A stretch of DNA of 38,063 bases from an uncultured Bacteroidales bacterium (lineage in GTDB: Bacteria > Bacteroidota > Bacteroidia > Bacteroidales > UBA3824), in NCBI GenBank assembly GCA_946409405.1, contig CAMJWL010000011.1, forward strand, positions 1 to 38,063. Reading direction: 5' to 3'. Every line of letters begins with the position of its first letter. The stretch's first letter is position 1. A program made the position numbers and the translations under genes. Shown here piece by piece: positions 6,928 to 16,835 of this stretch. The notes below the pieces were generated by a model that worked only from the letters and a program-made list of their open reading frames with translations, was not told the DNA's origin and did not search any database.

Positions 6928-9873
6928 TTAATAACTGATTTTAAATGATTTTGCTCCAATCCTCACCATCACTACTCCCCCACTCTTGCCAGGCAAAACT
7001 ACTTCCTCGTGTGACGAATTTGTTTTGCCATTTATAAGCGGACGACCGGCTATGTCGATGATTGTGTAGTAGGTGCCGGGAGCGGTCTCGATGAAAACAG
7101 TCCTGCCATACGACCAGACTTTTGCCTGATTACCGTTTGGCACGATTTCAGAAGTTGGAGTCTCAAAATCATCGGGGAAGGTACTATCCTCGTTGTCAGG
7201 CTCTATGACTTCCGCAAACTCCTCTGGCTTTACGACGCGCACTTCGATACTCTCAGGAAGTTCGATGGCGGATTTCGAGAGAAACAATTGATTGTTGCCG
7301 ACATAAGTCAAGTAACAGCGAAATGGCTTGATGCTTGTGCCGTTACCAGCCCTAACGAAATCGCCAATTGAAATGCCATCGTCATTTTTCGTTCCAGCAA
7401 AACCATAATCTGTCGGCGTTTGTTTATACCAAACTTTCTTCTGATATACACCCTTGAAAATCCACTCTGCCGGATCTTTATCGGGTGTGGAATTTGTTGA
7501 TGGCGTCTTTATCAAAGCTTTTTTGACATTCCACGTCAGGGAGTTGACATTATCATTCGCCTTGAAAATATAAGGCGTATTGGCGGCGAGTGAACTTTGC
7601 TCTGTTACATCAGCGACCCATTTGTCTCCTTCCGGTTTAATGCCAGTAAATGAGTAAAACGTGCCACAAGTGATTTCTGACGTCTCAACATAAAACGGCA
7701 AAATTATCGTTGAATATACGCCTTTGGTCAACTGTCGGTTGAGCGTAACACTTGCTACCTCAATATCTTCAGGAATAGACATCCCGTCGGTGCCGGAATA
7801 ATTGCCATCGAGGGTTGCATGTTTTTTGCCGTCCTTACCAATAGTGATTGACAACGCACCATATTTTTCGCTACCGTCTGTGCTGAAATTATAGTCCTCA
7901 CCTGACGATGACGCTTCAATACCAATAGTGTTAAACGTCTTATATTTATATTGTGCGCTGAGCGTGCCGCTCCAATAATTGGAAATAGACAGCGAATAAT
8001 TTCCTTCTGCATCAGTAGTTGCATAACCATCAATGCCGAACACTTTGTAAATCAACGACCTGTTTTCGTCAATTTTACAAAAATATCTGATGCCATTGTC
8101 TTTGTCTTGCACCATATTGCTTATCATGATGTAATACGTCTGTCCCTTTGTAACCTTGATTGGGGTATCAAATTGTTGGTCAATGCAGACATATTCATTT
8201 TCGGAAAACAACTCTGGCAAATAGTCTTGACTCCATACAATTTCAGGATTATTATAATCTTCTATACTCGACACTATCGCAACATTCAATTTTTTTGTTG
8301 GATTGTTCCTTTTGATGACGTAAAGATTGAACCCTGTGATGTAATCTTTTTGCGGTACAAAATCAATCAGCAAAGGTTCTGCCGACCTACCGTGCTGGTC
8401 TATTGTGTGGTCGGGTGTGTTTTCGCTTGCAATTTCCAGTTCGCCAGATGCCGTTGCAAAAATAATAGCACCTTCTATCGCTTTATTATTTTCATCAACT
8501 ACCTTGCCCGCAATAGTCCTTGGTTCACTTTCGGACACTTCCACACTAATTTCGCCCTTCGACACATCATGGCAGAAAACAATGTCGCAACCTTCGGTCA
8601 AAATAATTTTTGCAGGTGTCGAGGTGAAACAACCGCGTTTTGTGAACGAAATATTGTTTTTGCCCAAAACAATAGATGCCGAGGCGGTGTAGGGTGCAAT
8701 TTTATCGTCAACGCCATAGTAAAAATAAAAAGTATGCTCTCCTTCTGTAAGGCTAATTGGAGCACTCTTGTACCGCAAATCGTTGCCTTCCAGTTGAATA
8801 TCATCATTACCATCAACTGCCAACATTAGCGATTCGGCTCGCATTGGAACATTATTTTCCACATTAGGATACGCGATAATGACAGAGGGGTCTTCAGGGA
8901 ATTCCGTAGCCGATATGTTCATAAACCAGCCATTCATATTGCCGTTATATCCATAGTCGATATGAACATAATCGTTGGTAATGTAACCATCAATTATATA
9001 AGAATGTCCACCATCTTTTTTATTACTACTTCCAATGATTATAGGCCTTGCTGCTTTAATAGCATTTACAACAATATCATCGGTTAAATCTGATATTGTA
9101 ATATCCTCATTGCCGCCATTATCCTGTTGAATATTGTAACCGAAAGTTTTTAGAGCGGCGATTTGGTGTTTTGTGCTAGTCCACGTGCCGCCGATGCCAT
9201 ACGCCGCTTTTTGCACCAATCCTATTCCCAAAAGGAACTTTGCCAATTCATTCTTGTCGGAGGCAATTAAGCCGAAATCAGGAGTGTAAACAGGAAATTT
9301 ATATTTGTTCTTGCCATTATCTTTATAAAAAAACTCTGATTCAACAAGTTCAAAATCGGCTGGATTGTCATCCTCCCCAGTTGCAAACGAAATATCTCCA
9401 ACCATCTCAGTCTCCGAAAACTGATTGCAATATCCATAATAGTTAAGTATCTGCGCCGTAGAAACCGAGGAACATCCAACTAAAGTGTAACCTGTTTTTT
9501 CCACACCATTTTCAGTGTATTTGATTTTCGGACATTGATTGTTGTACGGCGCACCTTGATTCCACGCCGTCGTCAACAGCGGGCCGTATTTTGTTGGAGC
9601 AGCACCGGCTTTCGAAAGTGTCTTCTTCTCTTTCGGCTCATCCATTTTAGCGTATGCGTCGAGAATGTCCTTGAACGCTGGCGGCATGTTGTCGAGGTCG
9701 ATTGCGCCGTCGCCAAATGCCATTACAGTGTTACCAAGAATGATCTGCCAGCCGTTGTCGCTCTGCACAATCCTTACATTGCCGTCGGTATAGACAGTCT
9801 GCTGTGCCTGTGCGATGCCCACATCAACCAGCAAAATTAATATTGCGGCAAATAATGTTAAATGCTTTTTCAT
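6928..9873 (-). CDS. Secreted C10 (streptopain-like) cysteine peptidase, tandem paralogue
   Basis: A 981-aa paralogue of the downstream gene. It has a signal peptide (to about AQA, residue 23), the same shortened propeptide-like segment, and a peptidase domain with Cys134 (VGCSSVSTAQI) and His290 (GGHSYIIDGY), followed by YGYNGNMNGWF in place of the usual WGWGG. It has one carboxypeptidase-regulatory-like repeat where the paralogue has two, which explains most of the length difference. The surface domain and the T9SS-like tail are shared, and the tail DNA is about 96% identical. It is the first gene of the pair and has its own strong promoter. Roles known for C10 enzymes include host-protein cleavage in Streptococcus, Prevotella and Bacteroides; the target here is unknown. 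Confidence 0.9.
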   Translation of the reverse strand: MKKHLTLFAAILILLVDVGIAQAQQTVYTDGNVRIVQSDNGWQIILGNTVMAFGDGAIDLDNMPPAFKDILDAYAKMDEPKEKKTLSKAGAAPTKYGPLLTTAWNQGAPYNNQCPKIKYTENGVEKTGYTLVGCSSVSTAQILNYYGYCNQFSETEMVGDISFATGEDDNPADFELVESEFFYKDNGKNKYKFPVYTPDFGLIASDKNELAKFLLGIGLVQKAAYGIGGTWTSTKHQIAALKTFGYNIQQDNGGNEDITISDLTDDIVVNAIKAARPIIIGSSNKKDGGHSYIIDGYITNDYVHIDYGYNGNMNGWFMNISATEFPEDPSVIIAYPNVENNVPMRAESLMLAVDGNDDIQLEGNDLRYKSAPISLTEGEHTFYFYYGVDDKIAPYTASASIVLGKNNISFTKRGCFTSTPAKIILTEGCDIVFCHDVSKGEISVEVSESEPRTIAGKVVDENNKAIEGAIIFATASGELEIASENTPDHTIDQHGRSAEPLLIDFVPQKDYITGFNLYVIKRNNPTKKLNVAIVSSIEDYNNPEIVWSQDYLPELFSENEYVCIDQQFDTPIKVTKGQTYYIMISNMVQDKDNGIRYFCKIDENRSLIYKVFGIDGYATTDAEGNYSLSISNYWSGTLSAQYKYKTFNTIGIEASSSGEDYNFSTDGSEKYGALSITIGKDGKKHATLDGNYSGTDGMSIPEDIEVASVTLNRQLTKGVYSTIILPFYVETSEITCGTFYSFTGIKPEGDKWVADVTEQSSLAANTPYIFKANDNVNSLTWNVKKALIKTPSTNSTPDKDPAEWIFKGVYQKKVWYKQTPTDYGFAGTKNDDGISIGDFVRAGNGTSIKPFRCYLTYVGNNQLFLSKSAIELPESIEVRVVKPEEFAEVIEPDNEDSTFPDDFETPTSEIVPNGNQAKVWSYGRTVFIETAPGTYYTIIDIAGRPLINGKTNSSHEEVVLPGKSGGVVMVRIGAKSFKISY
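6963..7172 (-). repeat. Near-identical 210-bp direct repeat, copy 2 (sorting domain of second C10 gene)
   Basis: Partner of 3439-3648 in the same orientation and without indels. It encodes the same C-terminal sorting-like domain. The catalytic domains of the two genes are far less alike than this tail. Confidence 0.9.
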
Positions 9874-9910
9874 GATTTTTTGCGTTAAAAACTGTATTTT
9901 TTGGAACGCA

Positions 9911-9941
9911 CAAATATATAAAAAATATTAAAATGTGCAAA
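9911..9941 (-). promoter_or_regulatory. Bacteroidetes-type promoter of the C10 peptidase pair
   Basis: On the minus strand TTTG (9938-9941), 19 nt, TATATTTG (9911-9918): perfect consensus and spacing, about 38 nt before the ATG at 9873. It separates the C10 pair from the ATPase gene upstream. Confidence 0.75.
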
Positions 9942-9995
9942 ATAAAAATTGAAATTTTAACATTATTCAGAACGGAGCATACACAAGGTACTCCC

Positions 9996-12900
9996 CTACT
10001 CTATCCCGTACCTCCGCAGCACTTCTCCGTCGGGCTTCCAGACCGTACCGTACAGCACCAATTCGTCGATATGCTTGGTGATGCCGTCGGGATTGAGCAT
10101 ACGCAACTTCAAGGTTTTCAGGCCGGTGTCGCTGTGGAACACTGAGAGGAGATATTTGCCGTCGGGGGAGAAAACGGCGTTTTTCACCATGCCGTCGTGC
10201 CTGAAATCCATGATGTCCTTGCCGTCGATAGTCCACAGGCGGGCGGAGCCGTCGTCGGAGGTGGTAACAATATATTTGCCGTCGGGCGAGAATACCGCCG
10301 AATTTACCTTGTTTTCGTAACCTCTAAATGTATATTGACGCTGCCCCATAATATCCCAAAGCACCGCCGTCTTGTCTGACGACGTGGAAACCAACAGCCG
10401 TCCGTCAGGCGAGAAAGCCACAGAATTAACCTGGCCGTCGTGAGCGTGGAAGGTGCGCAAAACCTTGCCCGAAATATCGCAAATAGACACGTTGCCATCC
10501 GTGGTGCCAAAGGCAAAAACCTCCGGCTCTGGCGACTGACACACCGCCGAAACTCCACACGCACACTTGATTACGGTGCTACCATACGTCTGGAGATTGT
10601 GAATTATCACGGTGGCGTCGTCGGAAATGGTGATGGCGTTTTTGCCGTCGCAAGTGAAGATGGCATCATTGACGATGTTAGAATGTTCGCCAAAAGTTTT
10701 GATGGGCGTACCGTCTGATTTCCAAAGAGTTGCAGTGCGGTCTTCGCAAGCCGTCAAAACCATAGAGCCGTCGGGCGAAAAACGCGACGTATTGATGTTG
10801 CCGTGATGCCCCGCAAACGTGGCTACCACATCGCCCGTCAAATTCCACGACTGCGCCACGGAATCCTGTACCACCATGATACGCAAGCCGTTAGCCGAAA
10901 ATCCCGCAAAACTAACATCCTTTGCCCTGTCGTAACTCTCAAATCTCTTGCCAATGCTCCACGTGCGGATGGTATGGTCGTCGCTAACAGTTACAATAGT
11001 CTGATTGTCAGGCTTGTAACGCGCACTCCAAACGTTGGAACCATGTCCTTTGAGTTCTTTTTCGAGAGGACCACGCGACGAAAATACGCGCACCACCTTG
11101 TCCCTGCAAGAAGTGATGATGTGCTTGCCGTCGGGCGAAAAACCAACAGAATTAATAAAGTCGCTGTGCCGGTCGAACACCACAAGTTCTTTGCCGCTGA
11201 CGTCCCACAGCCGCGCCTTGTGGTTGAGGTTGAGGTAATCGTTGGCGGCGAGGAGAATAAACTTGCCATCGGGCGAGAAAACCGCCTGACTTACCACCGA
11301 CATCGAATACCTGTTGTCTTCCTTGATAGTCAACTCCTTGCATTGAGAACCATCAACAGACCAAAGCCGCGCCGTATTGTCGATGCCCGACGAAACCACC
11401 ATCTTGCCGTCGGGCGAAAACTTGGCGCAATATACGTCCGAATCGTGTCCTCTAAGCGTTGATACACAATTGCCTACGCTGTCCCAGACCATCACGTTGC
11501 AATCGCTGCCGGCGGTGAGGAAGCCGCTGCCGTCGGGCGCAAAATCCGCCGTCCAAAGTATCGCCTTGTGTCCGTCTATCGTCATCAGTTGGCGGCCCTG
11601 CAAATCAAAAACACGCGCCGTGCTGTCGAACGAAGTGGTCAATATTTTTTTGCCGTCGGGCGACATCGTGATGGAAGTCAGTTCGTTGCTGTGAGGGATT
11701 TCGAGGAAAACATCACCATTTTCGCGAAGGATTCGGGCGGCAAATCTGTTGTTTGTGGTGTCGTTGACGTATGTCAAAACGTACTCGCCATCATCGGAAA
11801 TTTCCGCCTTCACCACCCTGCCATTCACCTCGCCAGAGATGTTGTAAAAAATATCAGTGTTATAAAACGAATTTAACAACGCGCTGTATGCCTGAGTGTT
11901 GCAACTATCCAACATTATCGCCTGTTGAGCAAGACGAAGGCTGAAAGTGGGGTCAGACTCCAATTTTTGGAACGCGAAAGCCGAGAGCATATTGCTCTTG
12001 GAAACATTTGCGCTATGCTCCACGTCGCCCTTCAACGAAAACGCCAAAAATACCGCCGAAATGCTCAACAACAGCACCGCCACCAACGCGCCAATCAAAG
12101 TTGGAATTGGAGTACGAGTGGTATTTGCATGAGTGATTAATGCGGCAGTTTTCGGTTGGCGGACGAGCCGTCCGCGCTCCACAACGCCATCCTTCAACCG
12201 CCCAAAAATATCACCACTAAATGGCAAGTAATACACCCTGCCATCATTGGCAATAAAATGTTTGAAGACGTAATGCGACACCATGTAGTCGAGCGTCTCC
12301 TCCTCCACCCCATACCTGACAACGGCGATGCCACGGTATGCCGGCAACGGTTGCGACTCGCCATCTACAACCATTTCGCCCGCCGCAAACGACAGCAACG
12401 CATCGCGCCGATTATTGTCTGCCATGGAATCCATCACTTCGTCAAAATACGAAACCTTGAAATATTCGGAAATTTCCATCATTGGAAGCGTCAGGTTGTC
12501 AAAGCCTTTGCCCTCCTGACGGATGTACAAAACGGCGTTGCGCAAAAGTCCGGGATGCACCGTGCCGCCGCTCGACGCAAAATGCGACACCAAATATTCC
12601 ACCGCCGCAGCCTCCATAGTAACAGGTGGAAGTCCGTCGTGCGGCTCGGCGGCAATGAGAGGAACGGCGATTTTGGCGGTCTCCACGTCAAAAGGCTGGA
12701 GTTCCAAGACATTCTTGAAAATATTGGGGATGCTGTCTGCCAACTGCGACAACAGCGGGAAAGTGGAATTGCCCACCACAAAAAGCAACGAAATTTTTGG
12801 CGGCTCTATCAGCAACATCATGCCGTCCTGAGGCAACAATGCGTCGCTCTCGCCAAGCATTATCTCCTGCATTTTGTCGGCTACTTTGGTAGGCACTTCG

Positions 12901-13376
12901 CCGTTGGCAAGACGCGAAACCGACGCCGCAAACTCGCGCCGCGCCGCCTCGCCGTATGTAAAATAATTGTCGAAATCGTCGAAAATGAAATAAAAATTTT
13001 TCTTGTCTTTATAGTTTGCTTGGAGTTTTTTGGCGGCGTACCACAGCGAGCCGTCGTCCTCAAAAGCGAGGTCGAGGTAGGTGGGCTTGTCGCACAATTG
13101 ATTGATGATGGCAACAAGTTGTTTCTCAAGTACCTTGTCGCCAAAACGAAATTTAGGTATGTTGAACCGCACAGCCACGGCGTTGCGGCGGTCGAGGTTG
13201 TCGGGTGCAATGGCAGCGTTAACGAGCGATGTTTTGCCCGTCTTAGGTGCTGAGCGCAAGACGTTTACGCTGTTGCTATCGAGCATCACAGACAGCCTAC
13301 GCGCTTCGTCGCTGCGACATGGCAACACCTCGCCCACCTTATATTCGTCAATCCCCAAAAATAAACTATTTTCCAT
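9996..13376 (-). CDS. Membrane-anchored STAND-like P-loop ATPase with about 14 WD40 repeats
   Basis: I start at the ATG at 13376 (MENSLFLGID), giving 1126 aa. The ORF-track start at 13499 would put a -7 promoter element inside the gene, and its extra 41 residues look like non-coding A/T-rich DNA. Residues about 1-300 form an nSTAND-like NTPase: Walker A APKTGKTS (about 43-50) and a Walker B-like FYFIFDD (about 128-134), then a probable winged-helix region. One transmembrane helix lies at about 423-447. A helical segment (SDPTFSLRLAQQAI) links to about 14 WD40 repeats, many with FSPDGK near the repeat start, enough for two seven-bladed propellers. If the ATPase is cytoplasmic, the propellers face the periplasm. 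The substrate is unknown. Related architectures act as signalling or conflict-system sensors, but no effector domain is visible here. Confidence 0.85.
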   Translation of the reverse strand: MENSLFLGIDEYKVGEVLPCRSDEARRLSVMLDSNSVNVLRSAPKTGKTSLVNAAIAPDNLDRRNAVAVRFNIPKFRFGDKVLEKQLVAIINQLCDKPTYLDLAFEDDGSLWYAAKKLQANYKDKKNFYFIFDDFDNYFTYGEAARREFAASVSRLANGEVPTKVADKMQEIMLGESDALLPQDGMMLLIEPPKISLLFVVGNSTFPLLSQLADSIPNIFKNVLELQPFDVETAKIAVPLIAAEPHDGLPPVTMEAAAVEYLVSHFASSGGTVHPGLLRNAVLYIRQEGKGFDNLTLPMMEISEYFKVSYFDEVMDSMADNNRRDALLSFAAGEMVVDGESQPLPAYRGIAVVRYGVEEETLDYMVSHYVFKHFIANDGRVYYLPFSGDIFGRLKDGVVERGRLVRQPKTAALITHANTTRTPIPTLIGALVAVLLLSISAVFLAFSLKGDVEHSANVSKSNMLSAFAFQKLESDPTFSLRLAQQAIMLDSCNTQAYSALLNSFYNTDIFYNISGEVNGRVVKAEISDDGEYVLTYVNDTTNNRFAARILRENGDVFLEIPHSNELTSITMSPDGKKILTTSFDSTARVFDLQGRQLMTIDGHKAILWTADFAPDGSGFLTAGSDCNVMVWDSVGNCVSTLRGHDSDVYCAKFSPDGKMVVSSGIDNTARLWSVDGSQCKELTIKEDNRYSMSVVSQAVFSPDGKFILLAANDYLNLNHKARLWDVSGKELVVFDRHSDFINSVGFSPDGKHIITSCRDKVVRVFSSRGPLEKELKGHGSNVWSARYKPDNQTIVTVSDDHTIRTWSIGKRFESYDRAKDVSFAGFSANGLRIMVVQDSVAQSWNLTGDVVATFAGHHGNINTSRFSPDGSMVLTACEDRTATLWKSDGTPIKTFGEHSNIVNDAIFTCDGKNAITISDDATVIIHNLQTYGSTVIKCACGVSAVCQSPEPEVFAFGTTDGNVSICDISGKVLRTFHAHDGQVNSVAFSPDGRLLVSTSSDKTAVLWDIMGQRQYTFRGYENKVNSAVFSPDGKYIVTTSDDGSARLWTIDGKDIMDFRHDGMVKNAVFSPDGKYLLSVFHSDTGLKTLKLRMLNPDGITKHIDELVLYGTVWKPDGEVLRRYGIE
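12159..12181. repeat. REP-like GC palindrome inside the ATPase coding region (copy 1)
   Basis: GCGGACGAGCCGTCCGC followed by GCTCCA. A second copy, GCGGGCGAGCCGCCCGC plus ACTCCA, lies between galK and manB (25231-25253). The stem difference is a compensatory A-T to G-C pair. Here it encodes the loop just before the transmembrane helix (ERGRLVRQ). Confidence 0.6.
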
Positions 13377-13442
13377 TTTCATTTCATTTTCATTTTCTGT
13401 CAAATACACAAACTTTATAAATCTCCAATAAATTATGGTTGA

Positions 13443-13450
13443 CAAAAGTA
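13443..13450 (-). promoter_or_regulatory. Candidate -7 element for the ATPase gene
   Basis: TACTTTTG on the minus strand matches TAnnTTTG and lies about 67 nt before the chosen start. No good TTTG element is seen 19-20 nt upstream, so the call is weak. It supports the downstream ATG. Confidence 0.4.
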
Positions 13451-13529
13451 CAAAATATTTTACATATAAAACATAAAAATTCTTTAAATTCTTCCCCATT
13501 CTTTTAATTTTTGGAGAAGAGCAAAAAAA

Positions 13530-14393
13530 CTAAAAATCGTCGTCGTCTTTTTGGAGTTTCCAACGGCCGGTTTTTTCGTTCCAAAAATACGTGTTGCTCG
13601 ATGTGATGTTGTTAGAGCCGTCGTAGGAATATTCCACTTGGACGTAATTGACCCATTTGTTGCCGCGCTTGATGTACGAGGTGGACTTCACAATCTGTTT
13701 GGCGGCGTTGTACTCAAACTCCGCCTTAGATTTTTCTGCCCACTTGTTGCCGGGCGCGGGATTGCTCACAATCTCCAACACCATCAGCGACTTTTGATAT
13801 TCCCTCTGCGCCTTGCCAACGGGATGCCACTCGCCAAGCGAATCGGCGCGGAAGTTGGTCTCCTCTACTACGTTGTTGTAACCGTCGTACTGATAAAAAC
13901 TCTTGGTCTTAATCTTCCAATCGCCGCCCTGCATCTCATAGACTTCGAGCGAGGATTCCTGTCCGCGCTCGGTAAAAGTGCGCTTCTCGCGCCGCCACGC
14001 CGACCAGTCGCCATCTTCCTCAATGTAAAATGTACTTAACGTTGGATGATGCCACTCGTCATATTCGTACTCTTCCTTTGACTGATGCTCGTAGTCTTGA
14101 TGCGCACGGTCGAAAACCGAATTGATTACCAGGATTTTGTTGCCAAGGGTGTCGTAACCGTAAGCCGTCCTCAAATACGGCTCAGTAAGGTTGCTGCCTT
14201 TCGCCTTTTGCAACTCCACGGAGGTTTCCAATCCGTCGAACCTACACGCCAAACGCACAAAAACGCCCGTATCGGTGCGCACAACGGTTTTTGACGTGTC
14301 GCAGACGTGGAGAATTTCGGTATTTTCCTGCGACGGCGCACACGACGCAATCGCCGCCGCTAAAAACAATAATATTGGTACAAAATTTTTCAT
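13530..14393 (-). CDS. Repeat lipoprotein of unknown function (YD/DUF3836-like repeats)
   Basis: A 287-aa protein with a lipoprotein signal peptide ending in AIASC (Cys18). The body consists of roughly five repeats of about 30-40 residues, with the pattern YxYDxxGN, a variable strand, then W and K/E-rich ends (for example YGYDTLGNK, FYQYDGYNN, VEYSYDGSNN). This resembles the short beta-hairpin YD-type repeats found in many Bacteroidales lipoproteins. It probably sits in the periplasm or on the outer membrane. It follows the protease gene by 16 nt, so co-transcription is likely, and it precedes the ATPase gene by 153 nt. I do not recognise a function; no catalytic motif is visible. Confidence 0.75.
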   Translation of the reverse strand: MKNFVPILLFLAAAIASCAPSQENTEILHVCDTSKTVVRTDTGVFVRLACRFDGLETSVELQKAKGSNLTEPYLRTAYGYDTLGNKILVINSVFDRAHQDYEHQSKEEYEYDEWHHPTLSTFYIEEDGDWSAWRREKRTFTERGQESSLEVYEMQGGDWKIKTKSFYQYDGYNNVVEETNFRADSLGEWHPVGKAQREYQKSLMVLEIVSNPAPGNKWAEKSKAEFEYNAAKQIVKSTSYIKRGNKWVNYVQVEYSYDGSNNITSSNTYFWNEKTGRWKLQKDDDDF

Positions 14394-14409
14394 TATATCA
14401 TTAGTTAAT

Positions 14410-15513
<1,104 letters not shown>

Positions 15514-15518
15514 GGTGG

Positions 15519-16829
15519 TCAGTCGGGTATTTGGATGTTTTTTAATTCGATGAGGAACGAACACGCAAAACTGTCGAGCGAATCGTATGACAAGGCTTCC
15601 GTATCAAATGTAAGCATCGGGTAATCAGGCACATAACCTGCAATAACGGCGTTGATTTCCTCGGCGATTTTTTCGGCGGCGAGGGTGTTGGACGTTTCGT
15701 TGTAAAGCATGTTTCTGAATCCCAAACCATAAAAATATTCGGCGTTAAGCACGCGCCAAAATATCATCATAAGGTCGTATGCCACTTGATGCAGCGCAAA
15801 CCTAACTTCCTGTCCGCCAACAATATACTCGCACATCACCGTTACCAAATCGGGTCGGCGGATGTTGACGCACTGCACGGGCAATTTCAACTGAGAGGTG
15901 ATGCTGTCGGCGAGTTCCATGAAGTTTTTGTAATTTAACTCCGGGAACACCGCGTAAGTCTTGTACATGGATTTGGCAAGTTCGTGGTCGGGCATAGCCA
16001 TGATGTCCTCCATCACCGAAAGCATACGGTAATTGATTTCGGTGTTGTTGTTGGCGTCGGGCGCAAACTCCGAATAAATGTCCAAAATACTCTGCACGAT
16101 GTTGAGCAACGCCCCTTCCGGCGAAATCAGGTACAAAATCTTAAACGTGGCGGAGAGGATGATGTAGGATTTGAGGTTTTCGATTTCGGTGGTCTCCACA
16201 AGGCGGAAAGTCTCGTTGATCCATGCGCGGAGAAAATCGACCTTGTTGTCCACCTCCTGACTTGTAAGCGATATGATGTTGCTGTGGCGACATACCGCAA
16301 GTTCCGGAAACTCAGCCTCGATGTGTTCGCCAGTGGAATTGGCACTGAGGGCTATTTCCGACAACATGTCTTTAAAAGATGTAACGCTCATGTCCTTGAC
16401 CGGGCAACGCTGACAGAGGACGATGTTATCACCGTTGAGACCGTACTTAGAATACAGCATATCAGCGTTTTGCGCCAAGACATAACGCATCGGCGCAACA
16501 TCGGGTTTTACAAAATTGGCGACAACGCACTCCGCCGTTACCTCGTCGGCATTGACGCTGCCGGTGATTTCCTTGGAGCCGTGGCGGATTACAAAAGTGA
16601 AACTTTTGCCCTCCTCGTCCACCTCAAAATCCACCGCCTCGCCGCAGATTAATTGTATGAATTTCATGTAGGCAATGTAGCCGTCGATGCAGTTGCCGTC
16701 GTTGTATAAGGCGTCGCTCTGCACCAACATTTGCGACTGCGCGGCATCAGGCTTGAAGGCTATCTGCCGTCCAAACCGCACCTCGCTTGGGTCGCAACTC
16801 TTGCCAAAAATATTTGAAAATATGCCCAT
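15519..16829 (-). CDS. Unknown 436-aa protein with probable YbjN/type III chaperone-like domain
   Basis: A soluble, acidic protein without signal peptide or membrane helix. Residues about 60-175 show alternating strands followed by MRYVLAQNADMLYSKYGL, a GDNIVL turn and a helical stretch with FKDMLSEIALSAN. This is the spacing expected of the YbjN/T3SS-chaperone-like fold, and it can be laid against the C-terminal part of the protease encoded 5 nt downstream. The C-terminal half (about 190-436) is mostly helical and unrecognised. The gene starts 6 nt after the FAD dehydrogenase stop and clearly belongs to the same transcript. A partner or adaptor role for the protease is only inferred from linkage and the shared domain. 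Confidence 0.7.
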   Translation of the reverse strand: MGIFSNIFGKSCDPSEVRFGRQIAFKPDAAQSQMLVQSDALYNDGNCIDGYIAYMKFIQLICGEAVDFEVDEEGKSFTFVIRHGSKEITGSVNADEVTAECVVANFVKPDVAPMRYVLAQNADMLYSKYGLNGDNIVLCQRCPVKDMSVTSFKDMLSEIALSANSTGEHIEAEFPELAVCRHSNIISLTSQEVDNKVDFLRAWINETFRLVETTEIENLKSYIILSATFKILYLISPEGALLNIVQSILDIYSEFAPDANNNTEINYRMLSVMEDIMAMPDHELAKSMYKTYAVFPELNYKNFMELADSITSQLKLPVQCVNIRRPDLVTVMCEYIVGGQEVRFALHQVAYDLMMIFWRVLNAEYFYGLGFRNMLYNETSNTLAAEKIAEEINAVIAGYVPDYPMLTFDTEALSYDSLDSFACSFLIELKNIQIPD

Positions 16830-16835
16830 ATTCGT

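Noticed and set aside
9996-11900. DNA direct repeats in the WD40 region as a repeat element
   Set aside because: The recurring GTCGGGCGA-type words simply encode SPDGK at the start of each WD40 repeat.
12156-13253. 365-aa plus-strand ORF
   Set aside because: Shadow of the ATPase gene on the opposite strand; low-complexity translation with no motif, while the minus frame has Walker motifs and a conserved fold.
13377-13499. N-terminal 41 codons of the track ORF for the ATPase
   Set aside because: A/T-rich, contains a -7-like element, and the conserved-looking domain begins at MENSLFLGID.
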